Positions 37,101 through 48,500 of a DNA stretch of 64,000 bases are shown piece after piece; within the stretch, counting starts at the first letter, position 1, and each line of letters opens with the position of its first letter. The stretch spans positions 88,360,472-88,424,471 of the forward strand of contig OY776122.1 of the NCBI GenBank assembly GCA_963675135.1, given 5' to 3'. Both the position numbers and the translations under genes were made by a program. The stretch is from Galeopsis tetrahit (taxonomy: Eukaryota > Streptophyta > Magnoliopsida > Lamiales > Lamiaceae). Under the pieces are notes generated by a model. It saw only the letters and a program-made list of their open reading frames with translations, was not told where the DNA came from and searched no databases.

Positions 37101-37791
37101 TTGAGTTCCGGAACAAATTGGAAAGTCATCACCCAGAACAATACAAAGCTATGCATTCTGACATCCAACAAGACATGACTTGGATGATTTGAACCATGTA
37201 ATAAACATAACAATAAAAAATGAATTTATAATTGGAATACAAGCACAAAATGTGATGAGTCTTCTATGAAACACCAATTTCACCCATCTAATGCTTCAGC
37301 ATCCTTATAGTGCAATGAGCTGCAATCCCAAGTTTGTAATGCTGATAAAAGGTTTCTTACACAGTTACACTAGCATCACATATACATAAACATTCCCTCA
37401 ACTCACCAAACTCAGTCAGTTTTATCTCAATCTCAAAAGTTTTGATTTCAGAGTTTCATTCTGAGTCAGAAATAATGAATCTGAGTTTATTTACTGAAAG
37501 GAATTGCCAAGAAAGCCAGCAAGAATCGAGCTCAATGTAACAAACAGATTACCAATATAAGAGATCTAAATAGCACGTTTTGGAAAGTGTGTTAGTAACA
37601 CTAATCCCATTTTCTCGCGGACCAAATAGAAACCCTAACCCACAGTCGCTCCCATGGCAGCTGAAAAATCTAAACCCCAACCCAATAAACTCCGCAGAAA
37701 GAGTTTGAATTAATACTTAAACCTATCGCACACATTTGATTGACGCAAACAAAACTAAGAAAATTAGAAAAAGGACCTGTTGATCAGTCAT
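31190..37791 (-). CDS. UBP24: Ubiquitin-specific protease 24-like (USP/UBP family)
   Basis: UBP24 is a cysteine deubiquitinase linked to abscisic acid signalling in Arabidopsis. Exons read on the minus strand: 37791-37777, 36872-36219, 36142-35955, 34912-34656, 34267-34125, 33368-33192 and 31378-31190. Phases agree and give 540 residues, against about 550 in Arabidopsis. Exon 1 is only 15 nt (MTDQQ) and joins LLVFGSFTEDEIRS, the conserved UBP24 start. The Cys box GLVNLGNLCFLNATLQALL has its nucleophile at about Cys194; the residue before it is Leu rather than the usual Thr, as in UBP24 proteins. QEDAQEFLSFIMHQMHDEL follows. The His box ITHHGRDPSKGHYTADAR has His at about 499, and LHYDD supplies the Asp at about 515. 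Residues 20-180 look unstructured. Introns 1 (0.9 kb) and 6 (1.8 kb) are long. Confidence 0.93.
32432..32715. repeat. Direct duplication with TA microsatellite in UBP24 intron 6
   Basis: A block of about 115 bp containing ATCGCCTCAATAATAGGCAC and TTTTTCAATTTTCGTATTAA occurs near 32437 and again near 32600, separated by a (TA)n run at 32566-32586. Non-coding. Confidence 0.8.
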
Positions 37792-39358
37792 ATTGAGAAT
37801 GGGAGCATGGAGGGCTTCATGAAAGAGCAAACCAGTTGGTCGTGGAGAATGAAACAATGCCGTCTGGTGGAAACGATGTCGGAGGACAAGGAGAGCGTAA
37901 CGACAATGGAAGACATGAAAAGGGGGGAGAAAGCTGAAAAGGACGGGCAAAAGGGGGGAATGTGTGAGAGAGAAAGTTGTATAGCAGAATCAATAATTGG
38001 GTTTTTACAAGGTTTTTTTGTTCTGGATTTTCAGAAATCCACTGCGTAGAGTAAAACTTTTTTGCAGTCACAGTTGACAAATGAGATGCATAATATTATG
38101 CCTCTTAAGTTTTAAAAGAGGGTAAACATGAAAATATATATACGGTTTTTAAGAAATAAAAAATGGATAAAATAAGATTATCTTAATACTATTTATTTTA
38201 AATTTTAAATCTTCTGATAATTATCTACCCATAGTTTTTTTTAATAATTTTAAATTTAAATATTGAATAACTTGCGTACAGAGAAGCTGCAAGCTTCGGG
38301 CTAAATGGTAATTTAATTCTCTTTTTTTATTAGACTTTCGCCTATTAATTTTTTTTAAGTTATATATAATTTTTTTTCGTATAAAAAATGTTAATCTATT
38401 CTCTAGGGCATAATCCACTGATGTGCATTGAAATAGATTGAGAATAATTTGGTATATTTTGATTTTGAGGATACTAAATATATTTTAATCATTAATAAAA
38501 AAAAAATTTGAGCGAAGAATTGTATTGTTTAATATAATTTATATATTTGCACTATCCATTTAATATAAATATTTTTTTGTTATGTTTTTTTAAAGTATTT
38601 TATTAATGATGAATAGTTAGTTTAATCATTTTTAATAATTTGTTATATTTTTCTCTATGAGGTAGTTGAGGATAATGAAGGAGAAATAAATATATTTTTT
38701 TTTTTTATGAGGGGAATATTTGTGATTCATTTCACTTATAGGTGTTGTTCTTAGATTTTATAAGTGTTTTTTTTTTTAATATATTGAGTGTAAAGAAATA
38801 CAAACTTTAATTTTATATGTAATTTTCAGGAAATAAGTTAATTTTAAAACAACAAAAAAAACTACTCTAGAATTTATTTTTAATGTCTAAGAAAAATACG
38901 ACATTTACATTCAACTTTTCTAATTTTCATATTTAAAATTTTAATTTAATTTTAATTTTAATATAATAACTTACATATTATTACTCATAATGTTATTTTT
39001 TTAATTTTAAACAATTGCCTCATAAAATATTATCTCATAATTTTATTTTTATTTTAAAAACTATCTTAATATTTTAATATCTTTCTAGTATTAATGTCTC
39101 TCCTCCTCAAATTCTTTCATATATTTTTATTCAAATTTTACAATTTTAAAATTAAAATTTAATCACAAAATAAAATTTAACCTATTATTTACTTATAATT
39201 TTATTTTTTTTATTTTAAATAATTATCTCATAAAATTAGTGTTATCTACTCATAATTTTTTATTTTAAATTTAAATAATTATCTTATAAACCATTTTAAT
39301 ACAAATTTAACTCTTCTATTTATTTTAAATATAAACTTTGAATAATCCATAATTTATA
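37792..39358. other. UBP24 promoter side and AT-rich gene desert
   Basis: The first 250 bases hold the UBP24 leader and promoter. From about 38080 the sequence is extremely AT-rich, with many poly-A, poly-T and ATTTTA runs, and shows no gene or clear element. Confidence 0.5.
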
Positions 39359-39642
39359 CTCCTTCCGTTCCATACTTAAGGCTCAAACCAATTGGGCACG
39401 GATTTTAGTGAATGAATTGTTTATTAATATTGTGTAGGATAAAGTGGGATAGTAAAGACTTTTCAACTTTATAAATAGTAATAAAGTTACTTTTTAGTGT
39501 AATAAAGTAGTGGCATTTATTGTAATATTGTGATGTTTTAAGGGGAGTGTTTAAAAGTGTTTTTGCTATTTTAGGTAATGTGTCTTCAAGCATGGAACGC
39601 CCAAAATTGTAAAATGTGTCTTCAAGTATGGGACGAAGGGAG
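39359..39642. mobile_element. Stowaway MITE, 284 bp
   Basis: Left end CTCCTTCCGTTCCATACTT and right end AAGTATGGGACGAAGGGAG are inverted copies, each flanked by TA (39357-39358 and 39643-39644). Non-coding. Confidence 0.9.
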
Positions 39643-39644
39643 TA

Positions 39645-41091
39645 CTATTATTATATAAAATTATATATTATAATATTTTTAATACTATAATTTTATGGGT
39701 CGATTTATTAAAATAATAGGGCATATGGCTGGTTGTAAAACGGTAGTTGAAGGATGGAGATAAAATAATGTTTTCAAAAATGAATTAGCATTTTTTTTTT
39801 ACGAACAAATAAGGTAAGTAAACATACTTTTGGTAGATGGATTGAATATGTACATACTATAAGGACCACTTTGATAGAGACAATTAATCTAATATGGGTG
39901 GATAATTGAACCTAAAATAGATGTGTCTAATGACTCTAATCAGATCTAGATAAAATTTATATCTAGCTAAAGCACACTCGATTGTGGACATATCAAATAA
40001 ACCATAAGACATTAAGACACCACATTTGCAATTCAATTTGAACCAATTGAGCTATCCTGATCTGACCGTAAATATCTCAACATATCTATCAAATGAGACA
40101 TTTATGTATAAAATATATAAGTTGAGGTATGATGATGTATTGTGAGATACAATTAAAAGTAATGTAGTTGTTTATGAATAAAGTGAAAATAGTTTTTTGT
40201 TGTACATTTTTTTAAAGTTCCGTTCAATCATTACATGAAGGCGTACATTACGGTTATGACCGAAAATTAGTGTGCACTTTTAAAAAAAATGTTGAAGGAA
40301 TGGTAAAAAACAAGTGAAATGTGATTAATATTTCGAGGTGTGTTTATAATTATTCGATTTGTGGTTACAACTTACAACACTTTAGAACAACTTAGTCAAT
40401 ATGCATGCCTAGTCTTAAATGGTTTAAAACGTGCTTAATATTTTTTAGCATCAGCCCATAATATTGGGACGCACACCATAACAAATAAGAAAAAAAATTG
40501 AAAGTCTATAAATTGATATCTTTGCAAAACAATAATCTTATCATTCTATGTCTAAAAAAATATAATATTAATGTACTCATAATAGATGGAGCAGAGAATT
40601 ATATATATCACCCTATAATATTAATAGAGAATTTGATTTAATTAGGTGTCACTTCTCATTCAATCGGTCGTTTTTTCATTCATTCTACACGAAGCTCATT
40701 AAATTTATAGTTATGTGTTCAAGTATACTTAGTATGTGACACCATAAGTTTGGGTATCTTCACTCATTCTACACGAAACTCATTAAATTTATATTTATGT
40801 GTTTAAGTATACTGTAGTATGTAACATCATAAGTTTGGATATTGTGATGATGTGTATTTTTTTCATCCATTCTATACTAAGTGTCATATTCTCATTAAAT
40901 TTATATTTATGTGTTCAAATATATTGTAGTATTTTGCATAATATGTTGGTGCTCAAATAGTGTTTAAATATAAGTAACTTGTAGATATTTATATTTAATA
41001 TTAAATTTAGCACCTTATATCTACATTAATGTATTTTATATTGTATGTATTTTCTGTCAAAGAAAAAAAAAAAGAATAGAATACCACCAAT
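39645..41091. repeat. AT-rich DNA with a three-fold repeat at 40675-40930
   Basis: Three diverged tandem copies of a roughly 90-100 bp unit containing CTCATTAAATTTATA and TATGTGTTCAAGTATA occupy about 40675-40930. The rest is AT-rich and shows no gene. Confidence 0.65.
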
Positions 41092-41100
41092 TAAAGAGTT

Positions 41101-42338
41101 GGGTCTTTCTATCGTCAGGAAGGCTTCGCACTTCCTGATAACAGGAAGCACATTAAATACCATTGGATCATTATCCAACGTATATAATTATTTGTACATA
41201 ATTACACTTCGCAATAGTGCGTTTGCTCTATGCAATATGCAATCGCAGTGCTTCGCCCCACTAATAAATTAAATTAATAAATATAAAATTACAAAATTAT
41301 CCTTTTAAGTAAAAATAATTTAAATAGTTGAAAATTAAAGAAATTAAATTAAAAACAAAAAGGGTCATTGCTTGCCCCTGTCCCACGCACACACTCATCT
41401 TCATCAGTGTGCTCAAGCTCGAAGGTTCTCTAATGGTGGACAAAAAAATCGGACCATCCCCCAATTCCACCACCGTTCAATCTTCAAGGTCATCGTCTAA
41501 TGGATGAAACAATCACGCATAATTTCTAATTTTTCATCCTCAAAATTCATAATCCCCAAATTTTCTTCCTCAATCACCACTGAAACTCTAAAGTTAAACG
41601 AACTCAAATTGACAATGGACTCATCGAGCCACAAGCTCCACAACAACTTAAGCAACCGCTCTGATCCAGGAGAAGCAACTGAGTCAACACGCCGGACGCC
41701 ACAACCTCGCGTTGAGCCCGCTCGGACGCCGATCTCAGCGACAAGAGAGCATTATCTCGCTCGAAATCCGGCACAACGCCTCCACCGTCGCCAGCGCTCT
41801 CTCTGAGTCGTATTTTTCGAACTCAACCAGTCTATTAATTAATGCATCCATCGTCCCTACCGCCACCATCTTCTGTCGAGAATAATTCAAAATCTTGATA
41901 ATACATTCAACCACCCGATCCGTCACCACCACTGATCTGTAAATAAGAATATTAATTGGAGTTTATACCAAATGAAATAAGAAACGCAAAGTTGCAGAGT
42001 TGCAGGGTGTGAAAATATGGGTGAGAAATTTGGGGAAGATGAATGTGGGTGGGGTTGTTTGAGATAGATTCTTTTTTATTTATTTTTACTTTGGATATTT
42101 TTATTATTTGAATTGCAAGCTTGTACAGTAATTGTTTTTATGTTTTTGTGAAATTGGAATTAAAAAAATATTATTATAAGGATATTTTTGTAATTTTATA
42201 TATATTATTTAGATTATTAATTATTTCAATCAATGCGAAGTTAGATTGCACTGGAGCGAAGAAAGATGATGTGTCAATTTCTAATTGGTTTCCTGATAAT
42301 AGGAAGGGCGAACACTCTTCCTGATCATAGAAAAACCC
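41101..42338. mobile_element. Pack-MULE (Mutator-like, non-autonomous), 1238 bp
   Basis: A perfect 9-bp TSD, TAAAGAGTT, lies at 41092-41100 and 42339-42347, the length typical of Mutator-like elements. The termini are inverted repeats of about 50 bp with clear divergence: left GGGTCTTTCTATCGTCAGGA, right (reverse complement) GGGTTTTTCTATGATCAGGA, each followed by a second TTCCTGATAACAGGAA-like dyad. The interior has no transposase but carries a broken fragment of a cellular U-box/ARM gene on the minus strand. It ends about 310 bp before the promoter motifs of the E2 gene. Confidence 0.85.
41500..41937 (-). pseudogene. Captured U-box E3 ligase (ARM-repeat region) fragment
   Basis: The minus-strand frame at 41932-41735 reads VAVGTMDALINRLVEFEKYD, then SERALATVEALCRISSE, matching the C-terminal ARM region of plant U-box ligases of the PUB20/PUB21 kind. 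Immediately after, in a different frame, come SASERAQREVVASGVLTQLL and, after another shift, a LLKLLW-like tail, the order expected for the family's C-terminus. About 35 residues between the two parts are missing and the frame is broken, so no functional ligase can be made. The U-box itself is absent. The assignment rests on motif memory, without a database search. Confidence 0.62.
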
Positions 42339-42657
42339 TAAAGAGTTTTGGAACTGGTCATCCAAAAACAATAAAAGGAAAAATATCTTCTTTTTTTGGT
42401 ATTTCAATTCTCCATAAATAAACGGCATTGTTATTTTATAGTAGAGATATTACGATTTTAGTAATTAACTAAAGTAAAATCTGCATAAATCATAATACCT
42501 CAAATGAATTGAAGATAATTTTGTATATTATTATTTAAAAATATATTTAAATTTTTGCTTATTAAATTTCGTAGTGAAAATGCAGTGAAAGATAGAGCGA
42601 AAAAATTAATACTAGAAATTTCCTACTATAATTTAAAACAAGGAAGAAAAACGAAAC

Positions 42658-42707
42658 TAGCCGTTAGGCCGGAAAGTGCCGTTGGAAAAAGCACATTGCG
42701 TATAAAT
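42658..42707 (+). promoter_or_regulatory. Two MSA-type elements and a TATA box of the UBC19/20 gene
   Basis: The reverse complement of 42658-42668 is CCTAACGGCTA, a full match to the M-phase-specific activator consensus YCYAACGGYYA bound by three-repeat MYB proteins. A second AACGG core in the same orientation (TCCAACGGCA, 42686-42677) matches except at the last positions. TATAAAT follows at 42701-42707, about 140 bp before the ATG. Confidence 0.65.
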
Positions 42708-42739
42708 GCCTCTAATGTGTCTTCTATAATTCCATCTCA

Positions 42740-42743
<4 letters not shown>

Positions 42744-42775
<32 letters not shown>
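42744..42775. repeat. (CT)n microsatellite in the UBC19/20 leader
   Basis: About 16 CT units lie between the TATA box and the start codon, so probably in the 5' untranslated region. Such CT runs are common in plant leaders and can bind GAGA-binding (BBR/BPC) proteins. Confidence 0.9.
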
Positions 42776-42778
<3 letters not shown>

Positions 42779-42847
42779 TCAATTTTACTTTTAAGAACAA
42801 AGCTGCTTCCCTCTTGATATAGAAAGGAGGGCTAAAAAGAAGAAAAA

Positions 42848-44217
42848 ATGTCGACGGTGAACTCCCACCACCAAGACAGCAACCCTAACACCGCCGCCGC
42901 CGCCCCTACGCCGGCGACGTCGGTTAAGAAGACCGTGTCCGTTGCCAAAACCGTTGATACGCAGTCTGTTTTGAAAAGGTAGGATTTAATTCTATAAAGC
43001 GTTTTCTTATTTTCTTGATTTATGATTTCTAGGGTTCTAATTCTCTAAAAAGGAATTTTCGTGATACAAATCGCGAATTAGGGTTTAGAAAAATGTAGTA
43101 ATTAGGGTTTTAGTTCTGTTCGTTTCTATATTAATTTTATTGGCTGTAGTCGAATTGATGGATCTGGATTTGGATTAGAGAGAGATGCTTGAATAAACGA
43201 TTTCAAAAAACTATGGATATGAAATTGCATCATTAGCACAGGAAGAAATATGTTTAAAATTGAAAGACAAATTTCTTGTATGAGAGTTTATGGACAGAAA
43301 TTGAAGTGATCCAAACAAGTTTACTGAGTTTGTTATATCGAATTTGAAACACATTAACAATTCAAATGAGAAGTGTGTTGAAGTATAATGGTTGCCAGTT
43401 GAAAATAAGTACTAGATCTATATCTATTGCTTTAATTTGTTCATCACATTTTAGTGTTTTTAATTGAAGATTCCGTTTCTCATAACTTTTGCATCTTCTG
43501 CTGTTGATATAATAAACAGGTTGCAATCGGAGCTCATGGCCTTAATGGTGAGAAGTCGAAACCGATACTCGAATTAAGCTTCTTCTTATGTTGTGTGTTT
43601 GAAGATCTAAAATTTTGTGGGTTTTGTTTTTACAGATGAGTGGTGATGATGGAATATCAGCTTTTCCAGAAGAAGACAATATATTTTTGTGGAAAGGAAC
43701 AATCAGTGGGAGCAAAGATACAGTGTTTGAAGGAACAGAATACAAGCTCTCTCTTTCCTTCCCTTCAGATTATCCGTTTAAGGCTCCGAAGGTCAAATTC
43801 GAGACGTCGTGTTTCCATCCTAACGTAGGCACGAATGGAGACATATGCTTGGACATATTACAGGATCAGTGGTCATCTGCTTATGATGTTAGGACAATTT
43901 TGCTCTCAATACAGAGTTTGCTTGGAGGTATAATCCTACTCCTATTCCTATTCTCATCCCTATTGAAAGAATTCCGTCTCATTTATATCAATTCTCTTAT
44001 ACTGATGCTAATCTTTTTCAATAGAGCCAAACACGAGCTCGCCGCTTAATACCTCGGCGGCCTCACTTTGGGCCAACCAACAAGGTACATAATCTTTAAA
44101 TTAGTTCTTGGTATATATATAGTATAATAAACAGGTAGAATTATACTAAAAGTAAGTATTTGTGTGAATGCAGAGTATAGGAAGATGGTGGAGAAACTAT
44201 ACAAGCCAATTGCCTAA
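42848..44217 (+). CDS. UBC20: Ubiquitin-conjugating enzyme E2, UBC19/UBC20 (UBE2C) type
   Basis: This E2 works with the anaphase-promoting complex to ubiquitinate mitotic cyclins and other substrates. Exons: 42848-42978, 43520-43547, 43636-43927, 44025-44084 and 44174-44217, with consistent phases, giving 184 residues. The N-terminal extension (about 36 residues, Ala/Thr/Pro-rich) precedes TQSVLKRLQSELMALM, as in UBE2C orthologues. The E2 core shows ISAFPEEDNIFLWKGTI, FPSDYPFKAPKVKF, the HPN triad (114-116) and the catalytic Cys at about 124 in GDICLDILQDQWSSAYDVRT. It ends EYRKMVEKLYKPIA. Exon 2 is only 28 nt. The start codon is the first ATG of the leader. Promoter motifs fit G2/M expression. 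It could equally be called UBC19, since the two are close paralogues. Confidence 0.94.
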
Positions 44218-45530
44218 ATCTAGAGATAATGGAGAGGTTTTTGGTGGCTTATTTTAAAGTTGGAGGGGAGAAGAAGATTTGTTTACTGAATGTTTTGATT
44301 TTCTTTTGTTGTCAAGATGTTGAATGACAGAGAACCACTACACATTAATGCTACAGAAATTCAGTTTTGTTGCACCCCTTGGCCTACTTTCTAACAATTT
44401 ACTGCCCACATTTATTTTGAAAGATAAAAAAAAGTTTTATTAATATTAATAACTGAATACAAAACTGAAGGCTGCATCATCTTCAACGGATTATAACACT
44501 AGTCATGAATGAAGGCTGTGCATCATTCCTTGCTTTCCAAATACATCAGCAGCCAAATCAAATTTACACACATTTTTTGCAGTATTTTGAACCATGGTCA
44601 AAATGGAGAAAACGATAGAAACAGTAATGTAACTTTCTTATAAATTTGGAAGATAAAAATAACGAGAGAAAGTGCAAAAATGGACATTTCCCCAAATTTA
44701 CAAGATTTTTATGAAAAAGAAATGGAGGGATTTGTAGAAAAGTGTAAAAGCGCCAGATTTTAGATGAACCTACAATCATCATTGAATTAAAATAGTTTCA
44801 TCATTGAATCATCATTAAATGTAAAATAGTTTCTTCTCTGAAAAGTGCTTTCTTTCATCCTACAAGTTCATCTCATCAATCAGATTAGTTTCAGAAGTTC
44901 TTTTAGGCATCACATGTCGGTCTTATGATATTTGGAGAATTATTATTTAAGATGAAAATATTTTTCAAACTCTAAATCTCAAATTAAAAAACAATACGTG
45001 TGTTTTCAAAAAATAGCTCTTGCTCTTTTACTAGGTTAGACACCGAAAGCAATCCACCTAACTCTCAATAAGTTATGAGGCTCTTAATCCATTAGTAATT
45101 TTTTTTTAAAACCTATGGTTACCCGTGCACCAGGTTTACAACTAATAACAAGCAATAAAAACTACTAATATTGTTCAATGAAAACAACTAAGATTGTTCG
45201 ATGAAAACATCTAATAGCTACTAATATTCCATATAAAACAACTAATACCGTTAAAAAAATGCAAGTTAGTGCACGATACACGAGATATATACAAGAGCCG
45301 GTGCAATTCGTTTACCAAATAGTTAAGTTGGTGAGTGAATAAAGCCTTTCTGAAATTAATCTATTTCATGAGTCCCTCAAGTAATGCATCAAGTTATATT
45401 GAGAAGCTGAGTTCCAAACAGTGCAAAACATGTAACCAAATCAAAGTTGAATGACAAAAGGAAAAACATTATAGTACATCCAAAATTTTCCAAAATTAAA
45501 CTAGTATAATAAATAGAATAACTGCTACGA
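44218..45530. other. Convergent intergenic region between the E2 and THUMP genes
   Basis: About 200 bases of probable E2 3' untranslated region are followed by AT-rich DNA without recognised transposon ends. Short repeats of CTAATA-type sequence near 45120-45250 are the only structure. No gene seen. Confidence 0.5.
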
Positions 45531-48500
45531 TTAACTGCTGAGCTGCCTCAAATTATACTTGGCCAATTCCTTGTACTTCTCCACCACTCCAATCAAACAT
45601 ATAGTCTGAAAAGATTTAAAAAAAAAAATTAATCATAAGGAAGATTTCACATTTTATCAGATTTTTTTGAAACCAGGTTTGCTTACCTTGACAACTTGAA
45701 CCACTATGCTTATATCAGGGTTGGCCAAATCGACTTTGTGCAGTGCTGGAACTGATTTGGCTACTGCATCGATAACTTTTGCTCTATCAACCCCAGTGTT
45801 TGCACGAGCATCGTACAACACTGCAAACTGAAAGAAAACAAGATTTGCTTTATCACATAATACTCACAGCTTAAACAAAAGAGTTCAAATCCATTTTGGT
45901 CCCACATAACTTCTGTATTTTCCGCTAAAGGTCCCAAAAAAGTTAAAATTTTCAATTTAATCTCATAACCCCTTAATTGGTCCATAATTTGAAGTATGGC
46001 GTCTTTTTGGGGCACTTTTTTGGGACCTTTTGCAAAAAACGAAAAGTTATTGGACCAATTCTCACATGTAAAAAACTTGCCACAAAACGACAACGTATTT
46101 TAAATTCCGACGACTTTGGAACGAAATCGGACCAATTAAGGAGGTATGGGATTAAATTGAAAAAACTAACTTCTTAGGGACATCTTGCAGAAAAGACAAA
46201 AATTATGGGACCAACATGGATATAACTCTTCAAACAAAATCAAATTTAAAAAGACAAGTTCCATGTATTTGCAAACGATTGTGCTCTTGAAAAAAGTGAT
46301 TTAAATTGATTATTGTAGGAAAATCAGAAGTATGTGTTAGAAAACAAAATGTTTTCTGCCAAATTTCAAAAGTTGAAAGTATTTGCAAAATAATCAATAT
46401 GTTAGCAAATATACAGGAATAGCCCATTAAAAATTGGGTTATCACAAACACTATGAGGATAGAATTCTAAAAGAACTAGGAATCAGTTTTTAGCAGATTT
46501 AAGTTGATCTGTGGCTGCTTCTAAAAATTAACTTAAAAGTGATTCATTTAATAACGTAAAAGAATTTGCACAAGCCAAAAAATAAAAGATAGCGACAAGA
46601 GGTTGGAAACACCCCCTACAATTGTCCTGCTTATCGAGTTTCGTTACTAGACTAGACTTCCCCAAATGAACAAAATGGTAAAAATTTATCAAAGATCCGG
46701 CCAAACCACTATCACAATTAAGGTTCTCTTTTGTTTTCTTCACAAGTCAAACTGATCTACGAAGATGATTTATAAAACTTTGTTGATCAACTTTGTTTAA
46801 CAAACATAAAAAAAATAAAAGAAAGCAATATGATTACCTTGCGTGGGTTCTGAGTTTCTACAGGAAAATATTTCTCAATGACAGGTTTGATCGCTCGTCT
46901 GATTTCCTCGTCTGATGTGTAGCATGAAACTTCAACTGGAAGCACTCTTAGCAGAAACCTGGTGAAACACATCACGCTATAAGCCTGCTGATGGCAAAAT
47001 GCTGGGCATATATTTTTTAGAATTCAGGGGGGTGGGGTAGGGGTGTAAGTGAGTCGAGTTGGCTCACAAACTACTCGTGCTTGACTCAAAGAAAACTCAA
47101 AATCGACTCGAATTTATAAATTCCAGTCAAGCTTAGTAATACTATGCTCGCCAGACAGGCAAGCCTAATCGAGCTCACATAATTTTACTATTTTACCATA
47201 AATATGCTAATTATTTACAAATAAACTCTAATTATAAATAATAATAAAAAACTCTAATTAATGTTATGCAAATTATCGAGTCGAGTTTCGAGTTTTTTAA
47301 TCGAGTTGAGTTCAAGCTTGACAACTTCACGACTCGTCTTGACTCATTTACACCCCTAGGGGGGCAGATGTCAGGAATGAACCTTGAAACATTTTTCTTG
47401 GTTGAAGCAAGAGAAGTCATCATGTGGTGGACAATATCCTTTGGGCTGGGATCTCCATCTTTCTTGCGCATTTGTATAAAGACAACACCATTACATCCAG
47501 TGTCAAGTTTATTGAAACGTCTCTGCTCAATCAAAGAGATAAACACATTATCTAAACAACAATGATCTATGGCCATAAAGAGAGAAAGGCAAGGAGTTCA
47601 AGTGTCAAAATCATCAAATGTTGATTTAAGTAGCATACTTCCTTGGTCCAGTTGAAAACAAATTGCACATGTCTTCATGAACATAGGAAATTTGAGATTT
47701 TAAAATTGGAAAAAAAAAAATCAGAAACAAGGTTACTAGGAGAGAAGTATTATATTTCAACAGTCAGGATATGTTTGATTAGGGATTTCAAAATATAAAT
47801 CCAGTTCTACTTTGGGATTTTAGAATCCAGTTTTTAAAAACCTAATGTTGCCACCCCTATAAATATCTAAAACCTTTTGAAATATCATTTTTCTACACTA
47901 CACTCTCTCCAATGACTCATTAATGCAAATATGATTTTTTATCCCACTCTTGTTTTATTTATCACTTTTCACACTTTTTATTCTCACTTATGCAACTTCC
48001 AATAAAACACACTATTATTACACAATCAACAATAATATAATAATACAATATCACACACTCTTACAAATTGATTTGACATAAAGTTAAAACCTTTGCTATT
48101 CAAATCTCAAAACAAACACACAACATGACTATTTATCAAGATTTTGAAATAAACTAGATTTTGAAATCCCAAATCAAGCATACCCTTAATGATAAATAAT
48201 TTTAGTGTAAAGATTTCCAGGTAAGCAGCAACAGGCACATATTGATACTCTAGAGCATACACAATGACCAACTGGAATAAGAATCATAATATTTTGAAAA
48301 AACATAAAAATCCATCAGATATTCTTAGGCTCACCTTGCTCTTATCTCCCAGTTCTTTTAGCTCAGCTTCAATAAGCTGATCAACGGATTTATACTCCGT
48401 CTTTGCAGACAATTTTTCACAGTTAGGTGCATCTGCTTCTACACATTGTCTCTTTGCTGGTGGCTCTGCAGCTTCAGCTTCTTTCTTGTCATGATTTTCG

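Noticed and set aside
42285..42330. TTCCTGAT/ATCAGGAA dyads as a free-standing operator or terminator
   Set aside because: They are explained as part of the Pack-MULE terminal repeats, since the same dyads occur inversely at the other end.
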